The notes under the pieces were generated by a model. The model saw nothing but the letters and a program-made list of their open reading frames with translations. It had not been told where the DNA came from and made no database searches. From Cupriavidus sp. U2 (lineage in GTDB: Bacteria > Pseudomonadota > Gammaproteobacteria > Burkholderiales > Burkholderiaceae): a stretch of DNA of 64,000 nucleotides. A program made the translations under genes and the position numbers. The DNA lies in NCBI RefSeq assembly GCF_009663685.2, contig NZ_RCOG02000037.1:1-64000 (forward strand), read 5' to 3'. Shown in pieces: positions 52,985-59,885 of the stretch (within the stretch, counting starts at the first letter, position 1; each line of letters opens with the position of its first letter).

Positions 52985-53235
52985 GGGCCTGCCGCACGGG
53001 CGATGGCCCTGCCAATCGCTAGCCATCGCCGTTTGTCCATTTTGTGCCACAGATTGTTGTCGTCCGATCAACATACTGAAGGCTTTCGCGACCCTACTGC
53101 CATTCGCCTGCGCTACCTAGAATCCGTCGCAACGATGGTTGCACAAGCCGTGCGACGGTCGAGGAGGATGTCCGCCCACTGAAGCGGATAGCGCCTGCCG
53201 CCCCGTGCGGCTTACTCACTCAATGGACAGGACGA

Positions 53236-54174
53236 ATGAAAATGAGCGAAACAATCCGCAACGTGCAGCCGGTGACGGCCAACCTTGGCAAGGATGGTGC
53301 TGGCGAACTCGTGCCTTCGCGCTATGCGGTGCGCGTGGGTGATGTCGATGTGGTGCTGATCAGCGACGGCATTCTGCCGCTGCCGACGTCCACCATGTCC
53401 ACCAATGTGAGCGAGGCGGACCGCAACGAATGGTTTGATGGCCGCTTCCTGCAACGCGACATGTTCGACTGGGCGCTGAATATCGCGCTGGTTCGCAGTG
53501 GCGACCGTCTGATCCTGATCGACTCGGGTGTGGGCGATGGCTTCGAGTACTTCACGCGCGCCGGACGGTCGGTCATGCGCCTGGAAACGGCCGGTATCGA
53601 CCTGGCTGCGATCACCGACATTGTGATCACGCACATGCATATGGATCACGTCGGCGGCCTGAACGTCGATGGCGTCAAGGCCAAGCTGCGCCCGGACGTG
53701 CGCATTCACGTGGCCGCCGCCGAAGTCGCGTTCTGGAAGAACCCCGACTTCAGCAAGACCGTGATGCCCGAAACGGTGCCTCCCGCGCTGCGCAAGGCCG
53801 CCGCCAGGTTCGTGGAGCTGTACAGCGAGCACATCGTGCAGTTCGACCAGACCGCTCACGTTGCGCCGGGCGTATCGGCGCGCGTGACGGGCGGGCACAC
53901 GCCGGGGCACTGCGTGGTGGACGTCGCATCGAATGGCGAAACACTGACGTTCGTGGGCGACGCGATTTTCGAAGTGGGCTTCGATCACCCGGAATGGCAA
54001 AACGGCTTCGAGCACGAGCCTGAAGTGGCGGCGGACGTCCGCATCGCGCTGCTCAACGAGGCCGCCGAAACGGGCGCCATGCTGGCCGCCGCGCATATCG
54101 CCTTCCCGTCCATCGGCCATATCGCGAAGAACGGCGACGGCTTCCGGTTCGTGCCGGTGCAGTGGGATTACTGA
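53236..54174 (+). CDS. Metallo-beta-lactamase-fold hydrolase (312 aa)
   Basis: A two-metal hydrolase. The signature H133-M-H135-M-D137-H138 (IVITHMHMDHVGGL) is followed by a His in VTGGHTPGHCVVD, an Asp in LTFVGDAIFEVG and a late His (AAAHIAFPSIGHI). No signal peptide is visible. The size and motif spacing fit lactonase or hydrolase members such as AiiA-type or methyl-parathion-hydrolase-type enzymes, so quorum-signal or organophosphate activity is possible but not shown. The start is ATG 53236, with ATG 53242 an alternative. It ends at a shared bidirectional terminator. Confidence 0.85.
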   Translation: MKMSETIRNVQPVTANLGKDGAGELVPSRYAVRVGDVDVVLISDGILPLPTSTMSTNVSEADRNEWFDGRFLQRDMFDWALNIALVRSGDRLILIDSGVGDGFEYFTRAGRSVMRLETAGIDLAAITDIVITHMHMDHVGGLNVDGVKAKLRPDVRIHVAAAEVAFWKNPDFSKTVMPETVPPALRKAAARFVELYSEHIVQFDQTAHVAPGVSARVTGGHTPGHCVVDVASNGETLTFVGDAIFEVGFDHPEWQNGFEHEPEVAADVRIALLNEAAETGAMLAAAHIAFPSIGHIAKNGDGFRFVPVQWDY

Positions 54175-54230
54175 TGGATACCGGTGCCCGCCCTGCCGGC
54201 CCCGGCTGCAGGGCGGTGTCGCCGGGCCAT

Positions 54231-54270
54231 AAAAAAACCGCCCGATGGCATGGTGCCATCGGGCGGTTTT
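54231..54270. terminator. Bidirectional intrinsic terminator
   Basis: A perfect 16-base stem beginning AAACCGCCCGATGGCA, with a three-base loop, is flanked by A7 on the left and T4 on the right. It serves the metallo-beta-lactamase-fold gene (plus) and the TetR gene (minus). Confidence 0.9.
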
Positions 54271-54295
54271 CCATTCGGCAGTCCGTTGCAGGCGC

Positions 54296-54910
54296 TTACA
54301 ACGATCCGCAGGTCACCTGGGCGTCGAGCAAGGCCTTGGCCCGCTGGTTGCACAGGGCGCCCAGCAGTGTCTCGGCCGCGGCATCCAGCCGTTCGTGGGT
54401 GCCAAACAGACGCGCTGCGATCAGGCCGCTTTGCAGCGAACCATAGATCACCTGGGCGAGCATCGCGGGGGGCACCGGATACGGCGTCTCGCGCTCGCGC
54501 TGGCCGCGCTCCAGCAGCTTGGTCAGCCACCCTTCGTTGATGTGATAGAACTCCTTGAGCACATGGTGCACCGACTCGGGCAGGCTCAGGATTTCGGTCG
54601 AAAGCATGCCGGCCAGGCAGATCTGCCCCGAGCCGCAGGTCTGGCGCAGCGGGTCCAGATACTGACGCGCCTGTTCCAGCACCGGCAGGCTCGAATCGAT
54701 GCCGGCCAGCCGCTCGGAAATGCGCCGGCTGTACTCCTTCACCGCTTCCAGGACCAGATCGTCCTTCGACGGGAAATAGTAGTGGATGCTGGAGGTCTTG
54801 ACCCCCACCAGTTCGGCCAGGTCGCGATAGCTGAATCCATTGAAACCGCGGCTGCGGATCAGGACCAGCGTATGTTCGAGCAGTTGCTCGCGGACAGGTT
54901 GCGTTTTCAT
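54296..54910 (-). CDS. TetR-family transcriptional repressor (204 aa)
   Basis: The N-terminal helix-turn-helix (residues about 8-55) reads REQLLEHTLVLIRSRGFNGF and LAELVGVKTSSIHYYFPSKD. The C-terminal ligand domain contains Cys in TCGSGQICLAGML, as in AcuR/NemR-like repressors that sense electrophiles by cysteine modification. This is a family resemblance only. The start is ATG 54910. Its promoter carries an operator also found twice upstream of the neighbouring DGAR-repeat gene, so it probably represses itself and that locus. Confidence 0.9.
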   Translation of the reverse strand: MKTQPVREQLLEHTLVLIRSRGFNGFSYRDLAELVGVKTSSIHYYFPSKDDLVLEAVKEYSRRISERLAGIDSSLPVLEQARQYLDPLRQTCGSGQICLAGMLSTEILSLPESVHHVLKEFYHINEGWLTKLLERGQRERETPYPVPPAMLAQVIYGSLQSGLIAARLFGTHERLDAAAETLLGALCNQRAKALLDAQVTCGSL

Positions 54911-54917
54911 GGCTGGT

Positions 54918-54946
54918 ACTTTATCTACACGAAGATAGATACTCAA
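54918..54946 (-). promoter_or_regulatory. tetR promoter with operator copy 1
   Basis: On the minus strand, TTGAGT (-35) and TAAAGT (-10) are separated by exactly 17 bases. The spacer holds CTATCT-TCGTG-TAGATA, an imperfect dyad. The layout (-35, two bases, 18-base operator overlapping the -10) is identical to the copy at 55895-55923. Confidence 0.7.
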
Positions 54947-54979
54947 CCGGGATTTTCCCGGAGTCAACCGCCAGGCGGT

Positions 54980-55081
54980 TCAGGCCAGTGCCTGCACCAC
55001 CACTGTGATGGCTGCACCACTGACGGCGCAGAGCGCCAGCCATCCGCCCAGCAACAGGGCGTCGTGTCGGATCGCTTCCAT
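54980..55081 (-). CDS. Small membrane peptide (33 aa)
   Basis: ATG 55081 to TGA 54980 encodes MEAIRHDALLLGG followed by a hydrophobic helix WLALCAVSGAAITVVVQALA. It lies between the terminator after the DGAR-repeat gene and the tetR promoter on the same strand. The ribosome site is weak (GCAGGCG, about eight bases away). A perfect hairpin (AACCGCC-A-GGCGGTT, 54966-54980) overlaps its stop. It is too short for a confident call, but its composition is clearly membrane-like. Confidence 0.45.
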   Translation of the reverse strand: MEAIRHDALLLGGWLALCAVSGAAITVVVQALA

Positions 55082-55095
55082 GGTAGTTCGCCTGC

Positions 55096-55133
55096 AAAAA
55101 TGCAGACGGACACCCTTGTGGAGTGCCGTCTGC
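55096..55133 (-). terminator. Intrinsic terminator after the DGAR-repeat gene
   Basis: GCAGACGG (55102-55109) and CCGTCTGC (55126-55133) form an eight-base stem. On the minus strand it is followed by ATTTTT. It lies about 50 bases past the stop of the DGAR-repeat gene. Confidence 0.65.
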
Positions 55134-55181
55134 GTTGGGGTCATCGCCAGATCATGGCGAGATTCGGGGTCTTGGCCTGGA

Positions 55182-55649
55182 TCAAGCCAGGGCGCCGTCG
55201 GTGTACACGTCGGCCGAGCGGCCACCGTCGAAGTACGGGTTGCGCGGGCCATTGCCGCGGGCGCCGTCAAGGTACGGATCCACCTTGCGGGCCGGGCTGG
55301 CGGAAACGCCCTTCGTGTCCAGGCCGGCGACGAAGCGCGCACCGTCCAGGTACGGATCGGCCGTACGGGCACCGTCGGTAAAGCCATCGCGGTTCGTGAT
55401 GCGCGCGCCGTCGGTATAGACATCACGCTTGCCGATGCCGGCCACCAGGCCATCGCGGTTCGTTACGCGGGCGCCGTCGGTAAAGGCGTCGCGGTTGCCG
55501 ATGCGGGCGCCGTCGGTGAAGGCGCTGCGTTGGTCATTCACACGATACGTATAACCGTAGGCTTCGCCGCTCGGTTGTGCGGCCTGGGCGGCGCCCGTCA
55601 CGAAAGCAGCTGCGAGGGTGGCGGCGGTCAGGATGGTCTTGGCGTTCAT
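55182..55649 (-). CDS. Secreted DGAR-repeat protein (155 aa)
   Basis: The signal peptide (ILTAATLAAAFVTGAAQA) is followed by a mature domain made mostly of short repeats of the form [F/Y]-[T/L/F]-D-G-A-R plus a variable 5-10-residue spacer, often with NRD (ARIGNRDAFTDGARVTNRDG, later DPYLDGAR). I count eight DGAR or near-DGAR units (DGAR, DGGR, DGAL). No Cys or obvious catalytic residue is present. The start is ATG 55649 with AAGGAG about seven bases upstream. It is controlled in all likelihood by the TetR at 54296. Its function is unrecognised; binding of a metal or small ligand or a surface role is speculation. Confidence 0.75.
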   Translation of the reverse strand: MNAKTILTAATLAAAFVTGAAQAAQPSGEAYGYTYRVNDQRSAFTDGARIGNRDAFTDGARVTNRDGLVAGIGKRDVYTDGARITNRDGFTDGARTADPYLDGARFVAGLDTKGVSASPARKVDPYLDGARGNGPRNPYFDGGRSADVYTDGALA

Positions 55650-55754
55650 GGTGCTCTCCTTGCTATGCCGGCGATCCGGTTCGTTGGTCGATCGCGCGGC
55701 AATGGGTCTGTGCTGCAATTTCGGCGGCCTTCTTTCTGGTCCTCACTGCATCCG

Positions 55755-55772
55755 CTATCTACTGCTAGATAG
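55755..55772 (-). promoter_or_regulatory. TetR operator copy 2, upstream of the DGAR-repeat gene
   Basis: CTATCTA-CTGC-TAGATAG has perfect seven-base arms. It is about 105 bases upstream of the DGAR-repeat start. The flanking hexamers at the same offsets as the other two copies (CTGATC, and TAGCGG overlapping the operator) are poor matches to -35/-10, so the true promoter may be slightly shifted. Confidence 0.7.
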
Positions 55773-55785
55773 AGGATCAGGGCTT

Positions 55786-55805
55786 AAAAAAAACCGCCTC
55801 CGGTT
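55786..55805 (-). terminator. Short terminator-like hairpin with eight-T tract
   Basis: On the minus strand AACCG-GAGG-CGGTT is followed by a run of eight Ts. The five-base stem is short, but the T-tract is strong. It ends the short unit that starts at the 55895-55923 promoter and separates it from the DGAR-repeat gene. Confidence 0.5.
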
Positions 55806-55887
55806 ACTGAAACTGCCTGGTGTTGCCTGGACCGTTTCGCGTTGCCTTGCCGTTTTGATCTTTTCGGTTCGGCGTCGCGCTGTCCAT
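55804..55887 (-). ncRNA. Short TetR-controlled transcript: small RNA or leaderless 27-residue ORF
   Basis: The promoter at 55895-55923 would start RNA about 7 bases past its -10, almost exactly at ATG 55887. The frame from that ATG encodes MDSATPNRKDQNGKATRNGP and seven more residues, and its stop codon overlaps the hairpin-plus-T8 at 55786-55805. The transcript would be about 100 nucleotides. No ribosome site can exist if it is leaderless, so it may be a regulatory RNA, a leaderless small protein or both. It is a prediction from spacing only. Confidence 0.4.
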
Positions 55888-55894
55888 GGCCTGA

Positions 55895-55923
55895 ATACTA
55901 TCTACCTGTAGATAGATAAGCAA
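55895..55923 (-). promoter_or_regulatory. Promoter with perfect TetR operator (copy 3)
   Basis: On the minus strand TTGCTT (-35) and TAGTAT (-10) are separated by 17 bases. The operator CTATCTAC-AG-GTAGATAG (plus 55898-55915) is a perfect eight-base-arm palindrome filling the spacer and overlapping the -10. It is the best-conserved of the three copies. Confidence 0.75.
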
Positions 55924-56111
55924 GAAGAAATTCGGCCTCGGGGCTAAAAAGATTTCTATCGGTGTGATCGAAGACGTTTATTTAGCAGATATGTCGTTGA
56001 TTTTTAATGACTTGTTCAAGAAACACCCGGCGACGGCCGGCCGACACCCGCTTCCCATTGGCATCACAAGTGCTACGGTTATCCCACCTGCCCGCCTTTT
56101 CTCATCGTCAC

Positions 56112-56996
56112 ATGCCGCCCGTCCCCACCGCGCAATCTGCCCCGCTCGCCTACCGGCGCTGGTTTGCGGGCGCCCTTGGCCTGGCCGGCCTGGCCGTGAT
56201 GGCCGGCGTTGGCCGCCTGCTGCTGTACCGTGCCATCGAGCGCGATGCGTTCGGGCCCGGCCAGGTCCGCACGCTGCAGCCCGATGACCTGGGCGTGGCG
56301 TCGCGGCAATTCACATTCAAGAGTGGCGATCGGGCGCTGCGTGCGTCCTGGGTGGCTGCCGCCAACCCGGCCGCCCCGGCACTGGCCGTCTTCCATGGCG
56401 ACGAGGAATGCCTGGCCGACTGGGCGCCCGTGCAGGCGTTGCTGCACGGGGCGGGCATCAGTTCGTTCGTGTTCGATTACAGCGGATACGGCGCCAGCAC
56501 CGGCACGCCAAGCGTGAGCCACCTGCGGGAAGATGCGCTGGCCGCCTTCGCGCAGTTCCGCGCGACCGCCCCGCTGGCGGCGCGGCACTATGTCATGGGA
56601 TATTCGCTGGGCAGCGGCGTGCTGCTCGATGTACTGGACGGTCTACGACCATTGCCCGACGGGCTGGTGATCGGTGCGGGCTTCTCCTCGGCCCGGGCGG
56701 CGGCCGTGGCCACCGGGCTGGTCCCGGGCTGGCTGGCCTGGGCGCTGCCGAACCCGTGGAACAACATCGCCCGGCTGCGGGCGTCGAAACTGCCCGTGAT
56801 GCTGATTCACAGCCGGCGCGACGAGACCATCCCGTTCCGCCAGGCCGAGCACCTGGCCCGCGCGGCGCATGGCCCGAGCCGGCTGGTGGTCTTCGAAGAC
56901 CTGCCACACAACGCCGCCATCGAAACGCCGTTCATGAAGACGTTCTGGGCGCCCGTCATCGCATGGCTGCAGGGCGGCCGGCTGCAGGACGATTGA
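56112..56996 (+). CDS. Membrane-anchored alpha/beta-hydrolase, YfhR-like (294 aa)
   Basis: One N-terminal hydrophobic anchor (FAGALGLAGLAVMAGVGRLLL, about residues 18-38) is followed by an alpha/beta-hydrolase domain with nucleophile S165 in YVMGYSLGSGVLLDVL. An Asp in LIHSRRDETIPF and a His in EDLPHNAAIE complete the triad. It resembles YfhR/ABHD-type serine hydrolases facing the periplasm. I chose ATG 56112; an upstream in-frame ATG at 56007 adds an unlikely basic extension. It converges with the chemoreceptor gene, four bases between stops. Confidence 0.85.
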   Translation: MPPVPTAQSAPLAYRRWFAGALGLAGLAVMAGVGRLLLYRAIERDAFGPGQVRTLQPDDLGVASRQFTFKSGDRALRASWVAAANPAAPALAVFHGDEECLADWAPVQALLHGAGISSFVFDYSGYGASTGTPSVSHLREDALAAFAQFRATAPLAARHYVMGYSLGSGVLLDVLDGLRPLPDGLVIGAGFSSARAAAVATGLVPGWLAWALPNPWNNIARLRASKLPVMLIHSRRDETIPFRQAEHLARAAHGPSRLVVFEDLPHNAAIETPFMKTFWAPVIAWLQGGRLQDD

Positions 56997-57000
56997 GCCG

Positions 57001-58095
57001 TTACAGCTTGAACTCGCCCACCACCTTCTGCAGTTCCTGGGCCTGATCGGCCAGTGCCGCCGAGGCGGCCGCGGCCTGCTCCACCAGCGCGGCGTTCTGC
57101 TGCGTCACGTCATCCATCTGCGTGACGGCCACATTCACCTGCTCGATCCCTTCGCTCTGATGCTCCGACGCCACGGCGATCTCGCTCAGGATCTGGGTCA
57201 CGCGCCGCACGGCCTGGACGATCTCCTCCATGGTCTGCCCGGCCTGGCCCACCAGCGCCGAGCCGCTTTCCACCTGGCGCGCCGAATCGCTGATCAGCAC
57301 GTTGATTTCCTTGGCCGCCGCCGCGCTACGCTGCGCCAGCGTGCGCACCTCGCCCGCCACCACGGCGAAGCCACGTCCCTGCTCGCCGGCGCGCGCCGCT
57401 TCCACCGCCGCGTTCAGTGCCAGGATGTTGGTCTGGAATGCAATGCCCTCGATCACGGCAATAATGTCGGTCACTTTGCGCGAACTGACGCTGATGGCGT
57501 CCATCGTCTGCACCACGTCGCTGACGATGGAACCGCCGCGTTCGGCAATGCCCGACGCCGACGCCGCCAGCCCGTTGGCCGTGCGCGCGCGTTCGGTGTT
57601 CTGCTTCACCATGGCGGTCAGTTCGCCCATGCTCGACGCGGTTTCCTGCAGCGTGGCGGCCTGCTCCTCGGTGCGCTGCGACAGATCCGTATTGCCCACC
57701 GCGATCTGTTGCGAGGCCGACGAGATCGAATCGCTGGCACCCTTGATGCGCGTGACCAAGTCGGTGAGCATGTCCTCCATCTCGCCCAGGCCGCCCAGCA
57801 GCCGGCCGAAGTCGCCGCCGCGCTCGGTCTCGAAATCCTTGCTCAGGTCGCCCGCCGCCACGGTTTCGGCGATGAATTCGGCCTCCCTGAGCGGTTCCTC
57901 GATGGCCCGGGCCAGCCGGAACCAGCAAATCACGCTGAAGACCGGCACGGCAATGGCCAGCGTCCACAGCCAGCTGCGCGTGCTGCCATCGGCCACCTGG
58001 CCCAGCGCCAGCACCAGCATGGCTGCCACCAGCAGCACGATTACCCCAAATGCCGCACCCAACCGGGTGCGCATACTCAAGTTGTCCCAGGCCAT
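57001..58095 (-). CDS. Methyl-accepting chemotaxis protein lacking a periplasmic sensor domain (364 aa)
   Basis: Two membrane helices (about residues 12-33 and 43-60) are joined by a loop of about ten residues, with no ligand-binding domain between them. A HAMP-like segment (ARAIEEPLREAEFIAETVAA) follows, then the standard signalling domain with tip GIAFQTNILALNAAVEAARA. The C-terminus ends QKVVGEFKL without a CheR pentapeptide. Such short receptors sense through the membrane or cytoplasm, for example energy state, or relay signals from a partner protein. The start is ATG 58095 with GAGGAG upstream. Confidence 0.9.
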   Translation of the reverse strand: MAWDNLSMRTRLGAAFGVIVLLVAAMLVLALGQVADGSTRSWLWTLAIAVPVFSVICWFRLARAIEEPLREAEFIAETVAAGDLSKDFETERGGDFGRLLGGLGEMEDMLTDLVTRIKGASDSISSASQQIAVGNTDLSQRTEEQAATLQETASSMGELTAMVKQNTERARTANGLAASASGIAERGGSIVSDVVQTMDAISVSSRKVTDIIAVIEGIAFQTNILALNAAVEAARAGEQGRGFAVVAGEVRTLAQRSAAAAKEINVLISDSARQVESGSALVGQAGQTMEEIVQAVRRVTQILSEIAVASEHQSEGIEQVNVAVTQMDDVTQQNAALVEQAAAASAALADQAQELQKVVGEFKL

Positions 58096-58173
58096 GATCG
58101 GTTCCGCTCCTCGATATTTGCCCCAAGTTGCCCGGGGCTATCGATGGACTAACGGCTGGCCTGCGGCAAAACT

Positions 58174-58857
58174 TTAGGCCCGGATCTGCAGCGAACCGGC
58201 GGTCTGGAGATCGGCGCCCCAGGCTTGCGCAAGTTGCCGGCAGCGCCCCAGCGGCAGCGCCTGCCGCTCGACATCGACCACCACCACGTGGTCGGCCCAG
58301 GCAGGACGCGCCGGCGATTCCGTGCTGCGCCCATCGGTCAGCAGCCACAGCCAGCGTTGCTGGGCGGGCCGGCGCCGGGCCTGCCACGCCAGCAACTGGT
58401 CGGCGCGCGCCGTCCCCAGCGACAGTGGCGTGCCGCCGCCGCCCGCAATGGGCCGGATCCAGTCGTCATTCCACGGCCGGGCACGTGCCGGCGCCAGGCG
58501 CACTTCGGCGTGCTGCCCCGCAAAGCAGACCAGCGCGACATCGGCGCGCGCCTGATAGGCCCGCTCCACCAGCCGCGCCAGCACGCCCTTGGCCAGGGCC
58601 AGCGGCTCGCCGTGGGCCATCGAGCCGGAACAGTCGAGCACGAAACAATGCAGCACCCCGGCGCGCGCATCGGCACGCCGGAAGCGCAGGTGCGCGGCAT
58701 CCAGCATCGCGCGGCGCTTGGCGGCCAGCGTGCGTGGCCAGTGAATACGTGCCCCGGACGTGCCGCCGTGCACGGTCTGCCGTGGGGATGACGGACGGAT
58801 GGGTTGCCACCGATGGCCGCCGGTCCGGTCGGGCCCGGACGGCCGCCGGTGGCTCAG
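58174..58857 (-). CDS. VWA-domain protein, ChlD/CobT-like cobaltochelatase component
   Basis: A von Willebrand factor A domain with MIDAS motif DCSGSM (within VLHCFVLDCSGSMAHGEP), the downstream Thr (GGGGTPLSLG) and Asp (WLLTDGRSTES). In magnesium and cobalt chelatases this domain partners the AAA+ subunit. The start is uncertain: CTG 58857 overlaps the chlI-like stop (CTGA) and keeps the whole conserved frame, while the first in-frame ATG is only at 58707. The 228-codon frame lacks the N-terminal AAA-like half of full ChlD. It is the last gene of the cobalamin cluster. Confidence 0.75.
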   Translation of the reverse strand: MSHRRPSGPDRTGGHRWQPIRPSSPRQTVHGGTSGARIHWPRTLAAKRRAMLDAAHLRFRRADARAGVLHCFVLDCSGSMAHGEPLALAKGVLARLVERAYQARADVALVCFAGQHAEVRLAPARARPWNDDWIRPIAGGGGTPLSLGTARADQLLAWQARRRPAQQRWLWLLTDGRSTESPARPAWADHVVVVDVERQALPLGRCRQLAQAWGADLQTAGSLQIRA

Positions 58858-59885
58858 GCTTTTTTTGGTGGCAGCTTCCCGAACGGCTTCAGCGGCTTGA
58901 CCTCGGCCATGCCGGCCGCTTGCGGCGGCGGCAAAGCGCCCCAGGGGTTGGCTTGATCCGTGGCCTGGGACTGAGGTTGCACAGCCGGTGTCTGGCCCGG
59001 CTGCGGCGGCGCGCCAGCATGGCGGCGGTGATGGAGCACAAGCTCGGCCACGGCATCCACATGGCCGATGTCGATATCCGCGGCGCCCTGCCATGCGGCC
59101 AGTGCACGCGCCGCGCGCAGCATCACCAGGTCGGCGCGCACGCCGTCCACGGCAGCCGCCAGGCACAGCGCGCTGACGCGGTCATGCACGGCGTCGCCGA
59201 ACGGCAGCCCACCAAGCGCCGCGCGGGCACGCACGACCTGGCTGGCCAGCGCCTGCTGGCGCTGCGCCACCCGCGCGCGGAAGCCATCGGGATCGGCATC
59301 GAACGCCAGCCGGGCGCGCACGATCGCCTGGCGCGCGGCCGGGTCCTCGTAGTTCGAGAGGGCCAGCGCCAGCCCGAAGCGGTCCAGCAGTTGCGGCCGC
59401 AGTTCGCCTTCCTCGGGATTCATCGTGCCAACCAGCACGAAGCGCGCCGGATGCTGGTGCGAGACGCCATCGCGCTCCACCACGTTGACGCCGCTGGCCG
59501 CCACGTCGAGCAACTGGTCCACCAGCGGATCGGGCAGCAGGTTCACCTCGTCGACATACAGCACGCCGTCGTGCGCCCGTGCCAGCAGGCCAGGCTGGAA
59601 CCGCACCTCGCCCTGCTGCAGCACGTGCCCCAGGTCCAGCGTGCCGGTCAGCTGCTCTTCGCTGGCGCCCAGCGGCAGCGTCACGAACTGGCCGTGCGGC
59701 AGCAATTCGGCCAGCGCCCGCGCCGCCGTGGACTTGGCGGTGCCGCGCGGTCCGGTGACCAGCACACCGCCGATGCCGGGGTCCACGGCGGCCAGCAGCA
59801 GTGCCTGTTGCAGGGATTCCTGCCCCACCAGGGCGCTGAACGGAAAGATCGGGCGCATGGCCGCGCCATCGGCAGTGTGGGTCAT
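58854..59885 (-). CDS. AAA+ ATPase, magnesium-chelatase ChlI/BchI-like (343 aa)
   Basis: The ATPase motor for cobalt insertion with CobN. Walker A is VTGPRGTAKSTAA (about residues 43-55), Walker B LYVDEVNLLPD, sensor 1 VGTMNPEEGELRPQLLDRFG, and a Pro/Ala/Gln-rich C-terminal tail follows. The BchI-type helix insertion is suggested by the length. The start is ATG 59885, overlapping the cobN stop by four bases (ATGA), and its own stop overlaps the VWA gene. In organisms without CobS/CobT, CobN is thought to work with ChlI/ChlD homologues, and this gene order supports that. Confidence 0.88.
   Translation of the reverse strand: MTHTADGAAMRPIFPFSALVGQESLQQALLLAAVDPGIGGVLVTGPRGTAKSTAARALAELLPHGQFVTLPLGASEEQLTGTLDLGHVLQQGEVRFQPGLLARAHDGVLYVDEVNLLPDPLVDQLLDVAASGVNVVERDGVSHQHPARFVLVGTMNPEEGELRPQLLDRFGLALALSNYEDPAARQAIVRARLAFDADPDGFRARVAQRQQALASQVVRARAALGGLPFGDAVHDRVSALCLAAAVDGVRADLVMLRAARALAAWQGAADIDIGHVDAVAELVLHHRRHAGAPPQPGQTPAVQPQSQATDQANPWGALPPPQAAGMAEVKPLKPFGKLPPKKA

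Larger units (their letters stand above)
55650..56111. other. 462-base control region with two TetR operators and a short transcription unit
   Basis: It holds two copies of the TetR operator (55755-55772 and 55898-55915), a minus-strand promoter, a 27-codon open frame and a terminator-like hairpin, all listed separately. The part from 55917 to 56050 is unusually AT-rich for this DNA. The part up to 56111 is the leader of the plus-strand hydrolase gene. No larger gene is supported. Confidence 0.65.

Noticed and set aside
55182..55649. DGAR repeats as a recombination or phase-variation repeat
   Set aside because: The DNA copies are short and diverged, with different spacers, and no slippage-prone tract was seen. 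The pattern is better explained at protein level.
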